Positions 1 to 10,788 of a stretch of DNA of 64,000 nucleotides are shown here, one piece after another (within the stretch, counting starts at the first letter, position 1; each line of letters begins with the position of its first letter). The DNA comes from Ignavibacteria bacterium (GTDB lineage Bacteria > Bacteroidota > Ignavibacteria > Tepidaquicellales > Tepidaquicellaceae). The notes under the pieces were generated by a model. It saw only the letters and a program-made list of their open reading frames with translations. It had not been told where the DNA came from and ran no database searches. The stretch is from positions 496,001 to 560,000 of the forward strand of contig JADJYU010000005.1 of assembly GCA_016719565.1 (NCBI GenBank), read 5' to 3'. Made by a program: the position numbers and the translations under genes.

Positions 1-3000
1 GAGTATTTCCGAAAATATTTACACCGCAGGTTATCGGAGAGTTTCCTCTTCCGAAATATGTATCTGCTATGTCATTCTGATTTCCGTCGCCGGGATAAGG
101 AAGATGTCCCGCCTGACGCTGAATACCTATATCACATCCGCTCACCGTGTTACCGCTGACTGTGTGGCTTGTTCCTTCTATTACTATTCCGAAGCCTTCG
201 CTTGTGCTTGGCTGCATGTATCCGGCTACTGTATTATTCTGTACTACTGTTCCGTTCGGTACATCCACATTTCCTGCGAGCACTCCTCTTCTGAACACTG
301 CTATGCCTGCGATGTCTCTTGTATCAACTATTGGTAATGTTCTTGATACATTGTTATTTTCTATCACAACTCTGCCTGCGCCTGTGGGCAGACCGGAGCC
401 GTTCGGATTTTTGATCTCTATTCCAAACCGTCCGTTATTAAGAAGCGTGTTATTGCTCACGACATTCTCGCCCGGTCCCTGAAGTCCCACAAGACCGATA
501 CCGTTATCAAAGTTATCGTATATGTTATTGTTTGAGATCGTAACTCCTGATGCCGTACCGTCCTGAAGCTCAACGCCGCAGCAGTTGTTATTGAATACTA
601 TGCAGTTGGTTATTGTAATGTTTTCTTTCAGACCGTTCCAGATAACTATACCTCTTGCGTTTGATGTATGGCCTGATGATGTTACCGAGTCCAGAAGCAC
701 CGTGTTGACAGGACCGTTTGCATAGAATCCGCTGCCGCCTACATTGTTCTGTAACACTACATTGTTTACAGTCAGGTAATTGTTGCCGCCTATTCCGTAT
801 ATGCCTGCATCAGTGTTGCCGTTTGAGCCTGCAAAGTTCTGAACCGTAAGTTTTTCGATCGTCACATTTGTTATGCCGTTATTGACAGCTATTCCTCTGC
901 CCATTCCAAGACCTGTGCCGTCAACTATGCAGTTTGTTTTGTCAACTCCGTATAGTGTCAGGGATTTATCTATTGTAACTCTTTCATTATAGGTAAACTC
1001 CGCACATTCGATCACATCGTTCGGATTTGCTGCCGCTACAGAACTCTGTATCGTCTGATAGTATGTATTCTGTGTAATGTTGTGAACCGGTAAGAAGTAA
1101 AGCAGATTACCGAGACACATATTATCGACCTTATGGAAGAGAGCTGTTTCAAGAGCTGATCTTTGAGCAAAGTTCATCGCTGAAGGAAGCTGAAGACCTG
1201 AACCTACATCAAATCTGTTATCTTCAATATCCAGATTTACCGACCAGCAGCCCATTGTTGTAATTGCGGCCGGACCTGCGCCGATCATTGAAGTATATGC
1301 AGGGAAGGCTGATGTATTGCTTGCTCCCGTCTGATTGTCAAGATATATGAAGTTTGAAAATCCGCTGTTGAATGTATTTTCATTTCCTGTGTTTCCTATA
1401 GTATAACTTCCGATCACTGCATTATCGTTATCATGATTATGAAAACTCAATGCCGTTCCGCCGTTTGCGCCTGAGTAATTAAATGTATTGTTGGTCAGCA
1501 CGGCTGAATTTGAGACCTGTATGATTGCGTTTGAGTTAGTGCTTATTGATTTTGTGTTGATCGCAATGTGATGGAATGTTGTCGAGTCCGATGCCGGGGT
1601 AAATGTATTATTATCAATCGTTAAGCTGTTATAATTCTCCACGCTTGCTCCCCACATGTGACCTGTAAACGTATTGCCGCTCACCATCGTTGTTTTAAAA
1701 TTGTAATTATTCTTCAGTCTTAAAACAGCCGTATTAGCCGCTGCCACGTTTGCAAAGCTTCCCTCAAATGTATTTCCTGAAACGGTCAGTATGCCTGCGC
1801 CTGCATTCATATCTGAAAATTCCACGCCGCCGCCGTTTAACTGATTATTGGTAACGTCAACATTGCCGTTGTTTCCGAATCTTACTAACACGTCATGGTT
1901 GATCGACTGGAATATATTGTTGGTAAACAATCCGCCGCCTTCATCCACTGAAACCGCTGCCCTGAAATATCTGGGTACGCCGAAGCCGTCATCCACTACT
2001 CCCGATACTGTGCTGCCCTGTACGGTAATATTATCTACACCGCCTGCTGCAATACGGTAGTTTATCCCTCCGCCGTAATTAATACTGATCGCGTTGCGGT
2101 TTGAGTATGATCCGAATGTTCCGGCTGCGCTTGAACCGTATGCCTCAACTGAATCGTTTGTGATCGTAATGTTGTCTATGTTCGTGCCGCTTGCTATCAC
2201 TGCGCTGTTCAGCTTTGTCATATCCACGCGCATTCTCATATTCTCGATCGTAACATTCTGTACTGAAACATCCATCAGTGTCGGTTTGCCCGATACCGTT
2301 CCGGTGAAGTCCATTACCGGCTTGACTGCCCCTACTCCTTTTATTACAACGCCCTTGTTTACTATCACCTGTTCGTTGTATGTTCCGGGTGATACTTCTA
2401 TTGTATGACCGCTTAATGTCTGAGCGTCATTTACTGCTGTCTGTATGGAACAGAATGACTCGGTGCTGTTTATATTTGTTACTAAACCTGCGCTGATATT
2501 ATTACCGACATCTCTTGTATCAGTTACATTTGTAAGAGTATTTCCGAAAATATTTACACCGCAGGTTATCGGAGAGTTTCCTCTTCCGAAATATGTATCT
2601 GCTATGTCATTCTGATTTCCGTCGCCGGGATAAGGAAGATGTCCCGCCTGACGCTGAATACCTATATCACATCCGCTCACCGTGTTACCGCTGACTGTGT
2701 GGCTTGTTCCTTCTATTACTATTCCGAAGCCTTCGCTTGTGCTTGGCTGCATGTATCCGGCTACTGTATTATTCTGTACTACTGTTCCGTTCGGTACATC
2801 CACATTTCCTGCGAGCACTCCTCTTCTGAACACTGCTATGCCTGCGATGTCTCTTGTATCAACTATTGGTAATGTTCTTGATACATTGTTATTTTCTATC
2901 ACAACTCTGCCTGCGCCTGTGGGCAGACCGGAGCCGTTCGGATTTTTGATCTCTATTCCAAACCGTCCGTTATTAAGAAGCGTGTTATTGCTCACGACAT

Positions 3001-4293
3001 TCTCGCCCGGTCCCTGAAGTCCCACAAGACCGATACCGTTATCAAAGTTATCGTATATGTTATTGTTTGAGATCGTAACTCCTGATGCCGTACCGTCCTG
3101 AAGCTCAACGCCGCAGCAGTTGTTATTGAATACTATGCAGTTGGTTATTGTAATGTTTTCTTTCAGACCGTTCCAGATAACTATACCTCTTGCGTTTGAT
3201 GTATGGCCTGATGATGTTACCGAGTCCAGAAGCACCGTGTTGACAGGACCGTTTGCATAGAATCCGCTGCCGCCTACATTGTTCTGTAACACTACATTGT
3301 TTACAGTCAGGTAATTGTTGCCGCCTATTCCGTATATGCCTGCATCAGTGTTGCCGTTTGAGCCTGCAAAGTTCTGAACCGTAAGTTTTTCGATCGTCAC
3401 ATTTGTTATGCCGTTATTGACAGCTATTCCTCTGCCCATTCCAAGACCTGTGCCGTCAACTATGCAGTTTGTTTTGTCAACTCCGTATAGTGTCAGGGAT
3501 TTATCTATTGTAACTCTTTCATTATAGGTAAACTCCGCACATTCGATCACATCGTTCGGATTTGCTGCCGCTACAGAACTCTGTATCGTCTGATAGTATG
3601 TATTCTGTGTAATGTTGTGAACCGGTAAGAAGTAAAGCAGATTACCGAGACACATATTATCGACCTTATGGAAGAGAGCTGTTTCAAGAGCTGATCTTTG
3701 AGCAAAGTTCATCGCTGAAGGAAGCTGAAGACCTGAACCTACATCAAATCTGTTATCTTCAATATCCAGATTTACCGACCAGCAGCCCATTGTTGTAATT
3801 GCGGCCGGACCTGCGCCGATCATTGAAGTATATGCAGGGAAGGCTGATGTATTGCTTGCTCCCGTCTGATTGTCAAGATATATGAAGTTTGAAAATCCGC
3901 TGTTGAATGTATTTTCATTTCCTGTGTTTCCTATAGTATAACTTCCGATCACTGCATTATCGTTATCATGATTATGAAAACTCAATGCCGTTCCGCCGTT
4001 TGCGCCTGAGTAATTAAATGTATTGTTGGTCAGCACGGCTGAATTTGAGACCTGTATGATTGCGTTTGAGTTAGTGCTTATTGATTTTGTGTTGATCGCA
4101 ATGTGATGGAATGTTGTCGAGTCCGATGCCGGGGTAAATGTATTATTATCAATCGTTAAGCTGTTATAATTCTCCACGCTTGCTCCCCACATGTGACCTG
4201 TAAACGTATTGCCGCTCACCATCGTTGTTTTAAAATTGTAATTATTCTTCAGTCTTAAAACAGCCGTATTAGCCGCTGCCACGTTTGCAAAGC
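1..4293 (-). pseudogene. Out-of-frame continuation of the beta-helix surface protein (3' end beyond left edge)
   Basis: Reading leftward past the frameshift near 4294, the next frame stays open to base 1 and gives the same kind of protein as 4255-8901: Asn- and Thr-rich parallel beta-helix coils with recurring NNxI and VSGN-like turns, and the QSSVAAANPNDVIE and KSLTLYGVDKT signatures that restart a helix. Stretches checked by hand, such as 3601-3720 and 4200-4260, have no stop. The encoded sequence is the second and third 845-residue unit of the protein. The C-terminus is outside the window, so whether it ends in the dockerin-like tail shared by its neighbours cannot be seen. If the one-base loss is a sequencing error, this and 4255-8901 are a single gene of at least 2,960 codons; if it is real, this part is untranslated. 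Confidence 0.7.
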
Positions 4294-5054
4294 TCCCTCA
4301 AATGTATTTCCTGAAACGGTCAGTATGCCTGCGCCTGCATTCATATCTGAAAATTCCACGCCGCCGCCGTTTAACTGATTATTGGTAACGTCAACATTGC
4401 CGTTGTTTCCGAATCTTACTAACACGTCATGGTTGATCGACTGGAATATATTGTTGGTAAACAATCCGCCGCCTTCATCCACTGAAACCGCTGCCCTGAA
4501 ATATCTGGGTACGCCGAAGCCGTCATCCACTACTCCCGATACTGTGCTGCCCTGTACGGTAATATTATCTACACCGCCTGCTGCAATACGGTAGTTTATC
4601 CCTCCGCCGTAATTAATACTGATCGCGTTGCGGTTTGAGTATGATCCGAATGTTCCGGCTGCGCTTGAACCGTATGCCTCAACTGAATCGTTTGTGATCG
4701 TAATGTTGTCTATGTTCGTGCCGCTTGCTATCACTGCGCTGTTCAGCTTTGTCATATCCACGCGCATTCTCATATTCTCGATCGTAACATTCTGTACTGA
4801 AACATCCATCAGTGTCGGTTTGCCCGATACCGTTCCGGTGAAGTCCATTACCGGCTTGACTGCCCCTACTCCTTTTATTACAACGCCCTTGTTTACTATC
4901 ACCTGTTCGTTGTATGTTCCGGGTGATACTTCTATTGTATGACCGCTTAATGTCTGAGCGTCATTTACTGCTGTCTGTATGGAACAGAATGACTCGGTGC
5001 TGTTTATATTTGTTACTAAACCTGCGCTGATATTATTACCGACATCTCTTGTAT
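1..5054. repeat. 2,535-bp in-frame tandem duplication inside the beta-helix gene
   Basis: Bases 1-2520 match 2536-5054 over their whole length as far as I can read, with one difference: CTTCCC at 1758-1763 against CTCCC at 4293-4297. The offset is 2,535 bp, exactly 845 codons, and drops to 2,534 after that point. Identity ends sharply at 2520/5054. From 5055 to about 6110 a third, visibly diverged copy of the start of the unit follows, with the same helix landmarks but many substitutions. The left end of copy one is cut by the window edge. Confidence 0.93.
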
Positions 5055-8000
5055 CGATTGTATTGGTAAGTGTATTTCCTGATAAGGTCACCATGCACGT
5101 TGCAGGTGAGTTTCCTCTTCCGAAATATGTATCTGCTATGTCATTCTGATTTCCGTCGCCGGGATAAGGAAGATGTCCCGCCTGACGCTGAATTCCTATA
5201 TCACATCCGCTGACTGTGTTACCGGTGACTGTATGGCTTGTTCCTTCTATTACTATTCCGAAGCCTTCGCTTGTACTTGGCTGTACATATCCGGCAACTG
5301 TATTATTCTGTACTACTGTTCCGTTCGGTACATCCACATTTCCTGCAAGCACTCCTCTTCTGAATACAGCTATTCCCGCGATGTCTCTTACATCAACTAT
5401 TGGTAATGTTCTTGATACATTGTTATTTTCTATCACAACTCTGCCTGCGCCTGTGGGCAGACCTGAGCCGTTCGGATTTTTTATCTCTATTCCGAAACGT
5501 CCGTTATTAAGAAGCGTGTTATTGCTCACGACATTCTCACCCGGTCCCTGAAGTCCCACAAGACCGATGCCGTTATCAAAGTTGTCGTATATGTTATTGT
5601 TTGAGATCGTAACGCCTGATGCCGTACCGTCCTGAAGCTCCACGCCGCAGCAGTTGTTATTGAATACTATACAGTTGGTTATTGTAATGTTTTCTTTCAG
5701 ACCGTTCCAGATAACTATACCTCTTGCATTTGATGTATGGCCTGATGATGTTACCGAATCAAGAAGCACTGTGTTCACCGGACCGTTTGCATAAAATCCG
5801 CTGCCGCCTACATTGTTCTGTAACACTACATTGTTTACCGTCAGATTATTGTTGCCGCCTATTCCGTATATGCCTGCATCCGTGTTGCCGTTTGATCCTG
5901 CAAAGTTCTGCACCGTAAGATTTTCTATCGTCACATTTGTTATGTTGTTATTGATCGCTATTCCTCTGCCTGTGCCGGCAAGACCTGTGCCGGATATTAT
6001 ACAGGTAGTTTTGTCTACTCCGTAAAGTGTAAGTGATTTTGTAATTACTACTCTTTCATTATAAGTACCTGCGCTTAATTCAATTACATCACCGGGATTT
6101 GCAGCTGTTATAGCCGGCGCTATTGTAGCGTAAGTTAAACTTTGTGTAATATTTGTAACAGGACCGACTCCGGTACAAGACCCCGGTACTATCTGAAATC
6201 CTGCCGATCCAGGATCGTTATCAGTTCCGTTTACCACATACGGAATGAAATTCAGATTACTTCCGTGCAGAGCTACGACTGCTGCAGGTACTGCTGTACC
6301 GTACCAGTTACAGCTTACAGTAATGCTTCCGGAAGTTTTATTTAAAATCGCTTTATTTGAATACCCGTTTCCGAAATGGTTTTCCTCAACTGTAACACCT
6401 GTCGGGGAATTATTTACTTTATCAAACTCACCAAACCTCAGACCGTTTACAGGTCCGCTAATAAAATTATTCTCAATGACAACACCGGTAAGTGTGGCAG
6501 GATCCGAGTTATAAGACGGAGAGTCGTCTCTTGCTTTTACAGTTATTGCAGCCGGATTATCAATATTTCCGGCAGTACCTGTTAACCCGCAATTTGTGAT
6601 TGTACAGTTACGGATTGTTATACCCGAGTAAGAGTCATATTTAAGGTTTATATCAATTCCGTTATTAAAACCATAAGCGGGATCATTACCGCTGTTATTC
6701 ATATATACATTTTCTATCAAAGCGTTTCTGAGTTTTTCAAAATACATTCCTTTTTTAAGATTATTGCTGAAGTCGGAATTTCTGATCGTAATTGTATCGA
6801 ATGTATTTGCAACAGGCGTAGCAGCTCCGACAAAAATTCCAAATCCGTTATTAACACCGACTCCGTTTGTCATCACTTCACAACTGTCTATCATTACATT
6901 TGTGATGACATCAGCAGTGCCTACTCTCCAGCCGCCGATTATGTTATTATTAAGTTTACACTTTAATAAAGTAAGTGCCCTTGTGCCGTTAGTACTGATA
7001 AGCCCGTAACTGCAGTTAGCAATGCTTTCTACGTTATAAAAAGTTGTATTATCCGTAGATGTCCTGAGCCCGTAATTAAAATCAGTAACCGTAAGATCCC
7101 TAACACTTACGCTTGAAGAGGAAACTGTTATCCCGTCGCCTGTACATGAAATGGACGGAGTTAATATAGTCGAACCGGTTCCGTTACCTGTCAGTGTAAT
7201 TGATTTATTTACGGTTACGTTTTCGTTAAATGTACCCGGTCCTATATTTACTGTGTCTCCTATAACTGCAATACCTATAGTATTCTGAATAGAAGCGACT
7301 GAAGTATTAGGAGTGTAAAAACTATTTACCGTTACATAGTCATTGTTTGCTTTTACAGATACAAATCCAAGACTATTCCAGTCGATTTTGTGATCAATTT
7401 TATCTTCGACTGAAAATAATTGTGTATTGGTTAATCCTGTTCCGTTGGCTCCGCCAAACATAACATTCTGAGCATTGATATTTGCAGCAGGAACATTTGT
7501 TCCGTTGGTGATCAGGCGGATATATTTAGAAAGCGTTGTATTAAAATCTACAGGCGCAGCACCGTTAAAATTAACTGTTGCGTCACCTCCTTCTAAAAGT
7601 AATCCTATTCCAGATCCGTTTACAAAGTTTGTTGCATTATTAACACTGAGAGATACAGTCGCGCTGTTTGTATTTAATACATTATCTCTGACCCATATCG
7701 ATGTATCGCAATTTGTAATTGTGACACCGGTCATTGCATACTGACTTGAAGCAGCATCAGAGCTATACCCGTCATAATTATTTGCAAAAACTCCGACGTT
7801 ACAGTTTGCAACTATGCCGCCGGTAATAGTTATTGTACTTGAAGTAGGACAATTCCAGAGATCATATCCTTCGCTTGCACCGGTAATATTATTATTATTT
7901 AAATTTACAACTACAGCGGTTTGAACTGAACTTATTTCTATACCAATATTTCTCAGTGACCCGCTGACAGTGGTTATCTCATTGTTTTCAATTGTATAAG

Positions 8001-8901
8001 TAGTTGCATTTGAATAGGTGAGGTTATGCCAGATTCCCAGCCTGGAAGATTCAATCTCATTATTATCTATTGAATGATTTGCACCAAGATCAGGCTGAAA
8101 GAAATTTCCTGTCTGGACACCGATACGAACCCGTGTCATTACATTATTTGTAACTCTTGTATAACAATTATCATACAGCAAAACACCGATACCAAAGTCC
8201 GCATCTACATTAATATTATCAAAAAGATTATCTGATATTAAATTATCATAGGTCGAAGCCATCCCGTTAAAATAATTGTCAAAATCTATAGCGGCATAAT
8301 TAATGTTCTTTAAAATGTTGTTTGTTACTTTTGTATTTGACAATCCGTCATAAGCGCCTATCGCTTCCGCAGCGTCTATGTTAGCGCCGTTAATGTTAAC
8401 AGAGCTGGTTAATAAAGTATTATCTCCGTCAAAAGTAATTCCGTCAATGATCGATCCGCTGCCGCCCGGAGTAATATAAAAAAATGTTACGGCTCCCGGC
8501 AGATATACATCCGGTTGTGAAGTAGCCGGCTGTATTATAGTTTCAGCTACTCTGATTCCTGTATTCGGATTAATACCGTAATTTGCGCCTCTGATCTGGA
8601 GAAACTTATTCAGAGTAATATCTTCACGGTATATCCCCGCATCTATTGTTATGATGTCACCGTTATTTGCTGCATTAATTGCAGCCTGAATTGTAGAATA
8701 ATTTGCAGGAACATTTATAATGATCTGCGGCGCGTCCGGTGATGGGGCATTGCTGATCTTCGTTTGATTGGATTTTACTCTCTCTTCATCCACAGCCCTT
8801 TTAATTGGCTCACGCAAGTCCTGCTGAGCTTTTAGATCTGCTGAATTTAAAAAAATGGTAAAAATTGCAGTCAGTAAAAACAAATAGTAATGTTTTTTCA
8901 T
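4255..8901 (-). CDS. Secreted parallel beta-helix repeat protein, truncated by frameshift
   Basis: The 1,548-residue product starts with a signal peptide (MKKHYYLFLLTAIFTIFLNS, cleavage probably near AQQD). From about residue 60 it is right-handed parallel beta-helix of the NosD / pectate-lyase-like kind: the opening VPANYSTIQAAINAANNGD is the standard cap, followed by hundreds of residues of Asn ladders. The same cap logic returns near residues 500, 930 and 1300, so there are several beta-helix domains in series. The last ~18 residues (from GALQTW to RLF) are out of frame: the duplicate copy at 1756-1763 has one more T than 4291-4297, and with it the frame stays open. Beta-helix proteins of this sort are usually adhesins or polysaccharide-active, but no catalytic residues are recognised. 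It diverges from the helical-protein pseudogene at 9675. Confidence 0.85.
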   Translation of the reverse strand: MKKHYYLFLLTAIFTIFLNSADLKAQQDLREPIKRAVDEERVKSNQTKISNAPSPDAPQIIINVPANYSTIQAAINAANNGDIITIDAGIYREDITLNKFLQIRGANYGINPNTGIRVAETIIQPATSQPDVYLPGAVTFFYITPGGSGSIIDGITFDGDNTLLTSSVNINGANIDAAEAIGAYDGLSNTKVTNNILKNINYAAIDFDNYFNGMASTYDNLISDNLFDNINVDADFGIGVLLYDNCYTRVTNNVMTRVRIGVQTGNFFQPDLGANHSIDNNEIESSRLGIWHNLTYSNATTYTIENNEITTVSGSLRNIGIEISSVQTAVVVNLNNNNITGASEGYDLWNCPTSSTITITGGIVANCNVGVFANNYDGYSSDAASSQYAMTGVTITNCDTSIWVRDNVLNTNSATVSLSVNNATNFVNGSGIGLLLEGGDATVNFNGAAPVDFNTTLSKYIRLITNGTNVPAANINAQNVMFGGANGTGLTNTQLFSVEDKIDHKIDWNSLGFVSVKANNDYVTVNSFYTPNTSVASIQNTIGIAVIGDTVNIGPGTFNENVTVNKSITLTGNGTGSTILTPSISCTGDGITVSSSSVSVRDLTVTDFNYGLRTSTDNTTFYNVESIANCSYGLISTNGTRALTLLKCKLNNNIIGGWRVGTADVITNVMIDSCEVMTNGVGVNNGFGIFVGAATPVANTFDTITIRNSDFSNNLKKGMYFEKLRNALIENVYMNNSGNDPAYGFNNGIDINLKYDSYSGITIRNCTITNCGLTGTAGNIDNPAAITVKARDDSPSYNSDPATLTGVVIENNFISGPVNGLRFGEFDKVNNSPTGVTVEENHFGNGYSNKAILNKTSGSITVSCNWYGTAVPAAVVALHGSNLNFIPYVVNGTDNDPGSAGFQIVPGSCTGVGPVTNITQSLTYATIAPAITAANPGDVIELSAGTYNERVVITKSLTLYGVDKTTCIISGTGLAGTGRGIAINNNITNVTIENLTVQNFAGSNGNTDAGIYGIGGNNNLTVNNVVLQNNVGGSGFYANGPVNTVLLDSVTSSGHTSNARGIVIWNGLKENITITNCIVFNNNCCGVELQDGTASGVTISNNNIYDNFDNGIGLVGLQGPGENVVSNNTLLNNGRFGIEIKNPNGSGLPTGAGRVVIENNNVSRTLPIVDVRDIAGIAVFRRGVLAGNVDVPNGTVVQNNTVAGYVQPSTSEGFGIVIEGTSHTVTGNTVSGCDIGIQRQAGHLPYPGDGNQNDIADTYFGRGNSPATCMVTLSGNTLTNTIDTRDVGNNISAGLVTNINSTESFCSIQTAVNDAQTLSGHTIEVSPGTYNEQVIVNKGVVIKGVGAVKPVMDFTGTVSGKPTLMDVSVQNVTIENMRMRVDMTKLNSAVIASGTNIDNITITNDSVEAYGSSAAGTFGSYSNRNAISINYGGGINYRIAAGGVDNITVQGSTVSGVVDDGFGVPRYFRAAVSVDEGGGLFTNNIFQSINHDVLVRFGNNGNVDVTNNQLNGGGVEFSDMNAGAGILTVSGNTFEGALQTWQRLIRLF

Positions 8902-9674
8902 TGGGATTTTTTTTATTATTTTGAAAAAAATTTTGAAGTCTGTAGTGACTGAATAAAAGAAATTTTAAGAATTAAGCGTAGTTATCCCTGCCGGATAATT
9001 TATAAAAATTTTCCGGTACTGGAATATACAGTAAATGATCAGGTTAGATTAAGGCTGATAACTTATTAGAGTTCTTCCTAATATAATTTTATAAAAATTA
9101 GAAAGAATAGAAGAAAGTTTATCTGCTTTAGTCCTTTAATTGGTTTTCATTATTCAGTGTCAATAGAATAAAGAACAATATATTAATTTTAATTTAACTA
9201 TTAATAGAATGTTTGATATGAAGACTTTAGGAATTTGTGTGAATCACAGAAATTGGAGAAAATAAGTCTTCACTAAAATATTTGTAAAGACTATGGAGTG
9301 TACCGAACTATCATATTGTTTCCCTCATATTTAAGGTGGAAAATTATATAAATAACGAATTTTAAACAGACCGGATTTTAATCAGATCAATAGTATATAA
9401 ATTTCCCCGGATCTATATACTTTTTTAAAAGTGTTTTTCTAACATAAGGTTTCAAAAATTAAATTCCAAATCATTTTTTTTTCCACAAGCCGAAAAGTTA
9501 TGAAAGTTAATTAGAAACTATTTTAAATTTCAATTTACATTTTGTTATTATTTTAGATAAATAGATAATTGTATCACCGCCTTTCCATAATAAAATGCAG
9601 CCGCAGGCTAAAGCCTGCAGCTATTTTTTTTAATTTCAAATTTCGATAAATTCTTTTAATTTAAAAATAAATTA
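8902..9674. other. 773-bp AT-rich divergent spacer with one palindrome
   Basis: No open frame of useful length or recognisable gene is present. The region separates the beta-helix gene start (8901) from the remnant of its plus-strand partner (9675). It is far longer than the roughly 180-370 bp between the other directly adjacent divergent pairs, so some sequence may have been gained here. The only structured element is the GC-rich hairpin at 9603-9618. Confidence 0.5.
9603..9618 (+). terminator. GC-rich palindrome followed by a T-run
   Basis: GCAGGCT-AA-AGCCTGC is a 7-bp perfect stem followed within a few bases by a run of eight T. It looks like an intrinsic terminator, yet it lies 57 bp upstream of the pseudogene start and not at a gene end. 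It belongs to the same palindrome family as 10638, 31830, 36198 and the 46964-48252 array, so it may be an inserted REP-like unit and not a working terminator. Confidence 0.5.
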
Positions 9675-10066
9675 ATGAGGAGTTCAAGACTGGTAAACAT
9701 TCTCAAAACATTTTCAAGGAAGAGCTGAAGGAATTTGAAAAGTTTACTGAATCTCCATACTTTTCAAGAGGAAGAAATCTTACACCATTCCTTAATGTCA
9801 TTAAAACATTCCATACTGAATTTAATCCGGATGAATACTCGAGCGAAAATATTCAAGTAAAACTCTTTCCCGGAAAAGAGATTAACAAACAATATAATAA
9901 TCTTATAAAAACACTTTCACATGAACTGATAATATTATGCGAAGAATTTTTAATACAAACAAGTTTGCGGAATGATGCCGGCTCACGAAATTATTACCTG
10001 CTAGATACTCTTCGCAGGAAAAAACTTTACTCTGAATTTGAAAAAAAAATATCAGGATGCAGTTAA
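9675..10066 (+). pseudogene. Truncated, frameshifted copy of the helical partner family
   Basis: The ATG at 9675 opens MRSSRLVNILKTFS, which aligns with the starts of all seven intact family members (for example MNKSKLIILLRSFS). The frame then hits TGA at once because one base is missing in TCAAGGAAGAGCTG. In the next frame the family sequence resumes, with EELKEFEKF, ESPYFSRGRN and FPGKE followed by a FLIQ helix, up to a TAA at 10064-10066. Only about 130 of some 480 residues remain; the TPR-like C-terminal half is gone. The closest relative in the window by eye is the 45481 protein (shared SPYFSR, YYLL, LRxKK, EFEK). It is the divergent partner of the equally broken beta-helix gene. Confidence 0.85.
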
Positions 10067-10112
10067 TTAAAACCATAAATCTAAAATCAAAATCTAAAAA
10101 TAAAAATCTAAA

Positions 10113-10523
10113 ATGAATATGTACCTAATTTATGCTGCGCTTACAGTATTAGGATTTTTACCATTTGCAATTATTTTATATAAAATCAACAGGTTTAACC
10201 GAATGAAAAAATACGAAGTAAGTACTACAGGTATAGTATTGGATGTTCCATTCGGATCTTTAAGACGTTTAAACAGAGTGACAATAAATTATACAGTCAA
10301 AGAAACCGGCATCGTAATTACAAAAGAAATTGTAGTAGCAGGGTTGCCTTACCGGATAGGAGATAAGCTTCCAATGTATTATGACAGACTAGACCCGCAT
10401 AAGATGCTGATTGACGCCGGAAAGGGTTTTACTTTTATGCTGGTGTTTACCTTTTTAATTGCAGTTTTTATTATTGCTGCCTGTTTTATGATTCAGACAG
10501 GTATAGAATCAGGCGAACTTTAG
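10113..10523 (+). CDS. Small two-helix membrane protein, DUF3592-like
   Basis: The 136-residue product has a membrane helix at about residues 4-24 and another at about 108-130. Between them is a soluble beta-rich stretch with the pattern T-G-I-V-L-D near residue 40, a Y-T-V-K strand, then Y-R-I-G-D-K-L-P and Y-Y-D-R-L-D-P. That order (TGxV, then GdxlpVyYdp) is what I associate with the DUF3592 family of unknown function. It begins 46 bp after the pseudogene remnant, in the same direction. It is the only small ordinary-looking gene in the array and may be a bystander. Confidence 0.7.
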   Translation: MNMYLIYAALTVLGFLPFAIILYKINRFNRMKKYEVSTTGIVLDVPFGSLRRLNRVTINYTVKETGIVITKEIVVAGLPYRIGDKLPMYYDRLDPHKMLIDAGKGFTFMLVFTFLIAVFIIAACFMIQTGIESGEL

Positions 10524-10637
10524 ATCAATATAATGAACACAATTCTCTCATACGATATTTATTTAAAATACTTCGTTACTTCCCTGATTCTTTCCGACTT
10601 TGAATTCGGATAGTAATTCGATATTTCTTAGATAAAA

Positions 10638-10656
10638 CCGCAGGCTGAACCTGCGG
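10638..10656. terminator. GC-rich hairpin between convergent genes
   Basis: CCGCAGG-CTGAA-CCTGCGG is a perfect 7-bp stem 115 bp past the stop at 10523 and 133 bp from the stop of the minus-strand gene ending at 10789. It has no T-run on either side, so bidirectional termination is plausible but not shown; it is also a member of the dispersed palindrome family. Confidence 0.5.
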
Positions 10657-10788
10657 CTGCTTCTATTCCAATTTAATTTTCAAAATACGAATTTCAAATA
10701 CTTAATTTTAATTATTTAGTCTTTTCTATTATATTCATTGCTCTTTATTTGACATTTGTAATTTGACATTTGTAATTCAAAACTTCTC

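Noticed and set aside
104..3017. Plus-strand open frames at 104-482 and 2639-3017 as real genes
   Set aside because: They lie antisense to the beta-helix gene, and their perfect repetition is a by-product of the 2,535-bp duplication; products are Cys/Ser/Tyr-rich without domain features.
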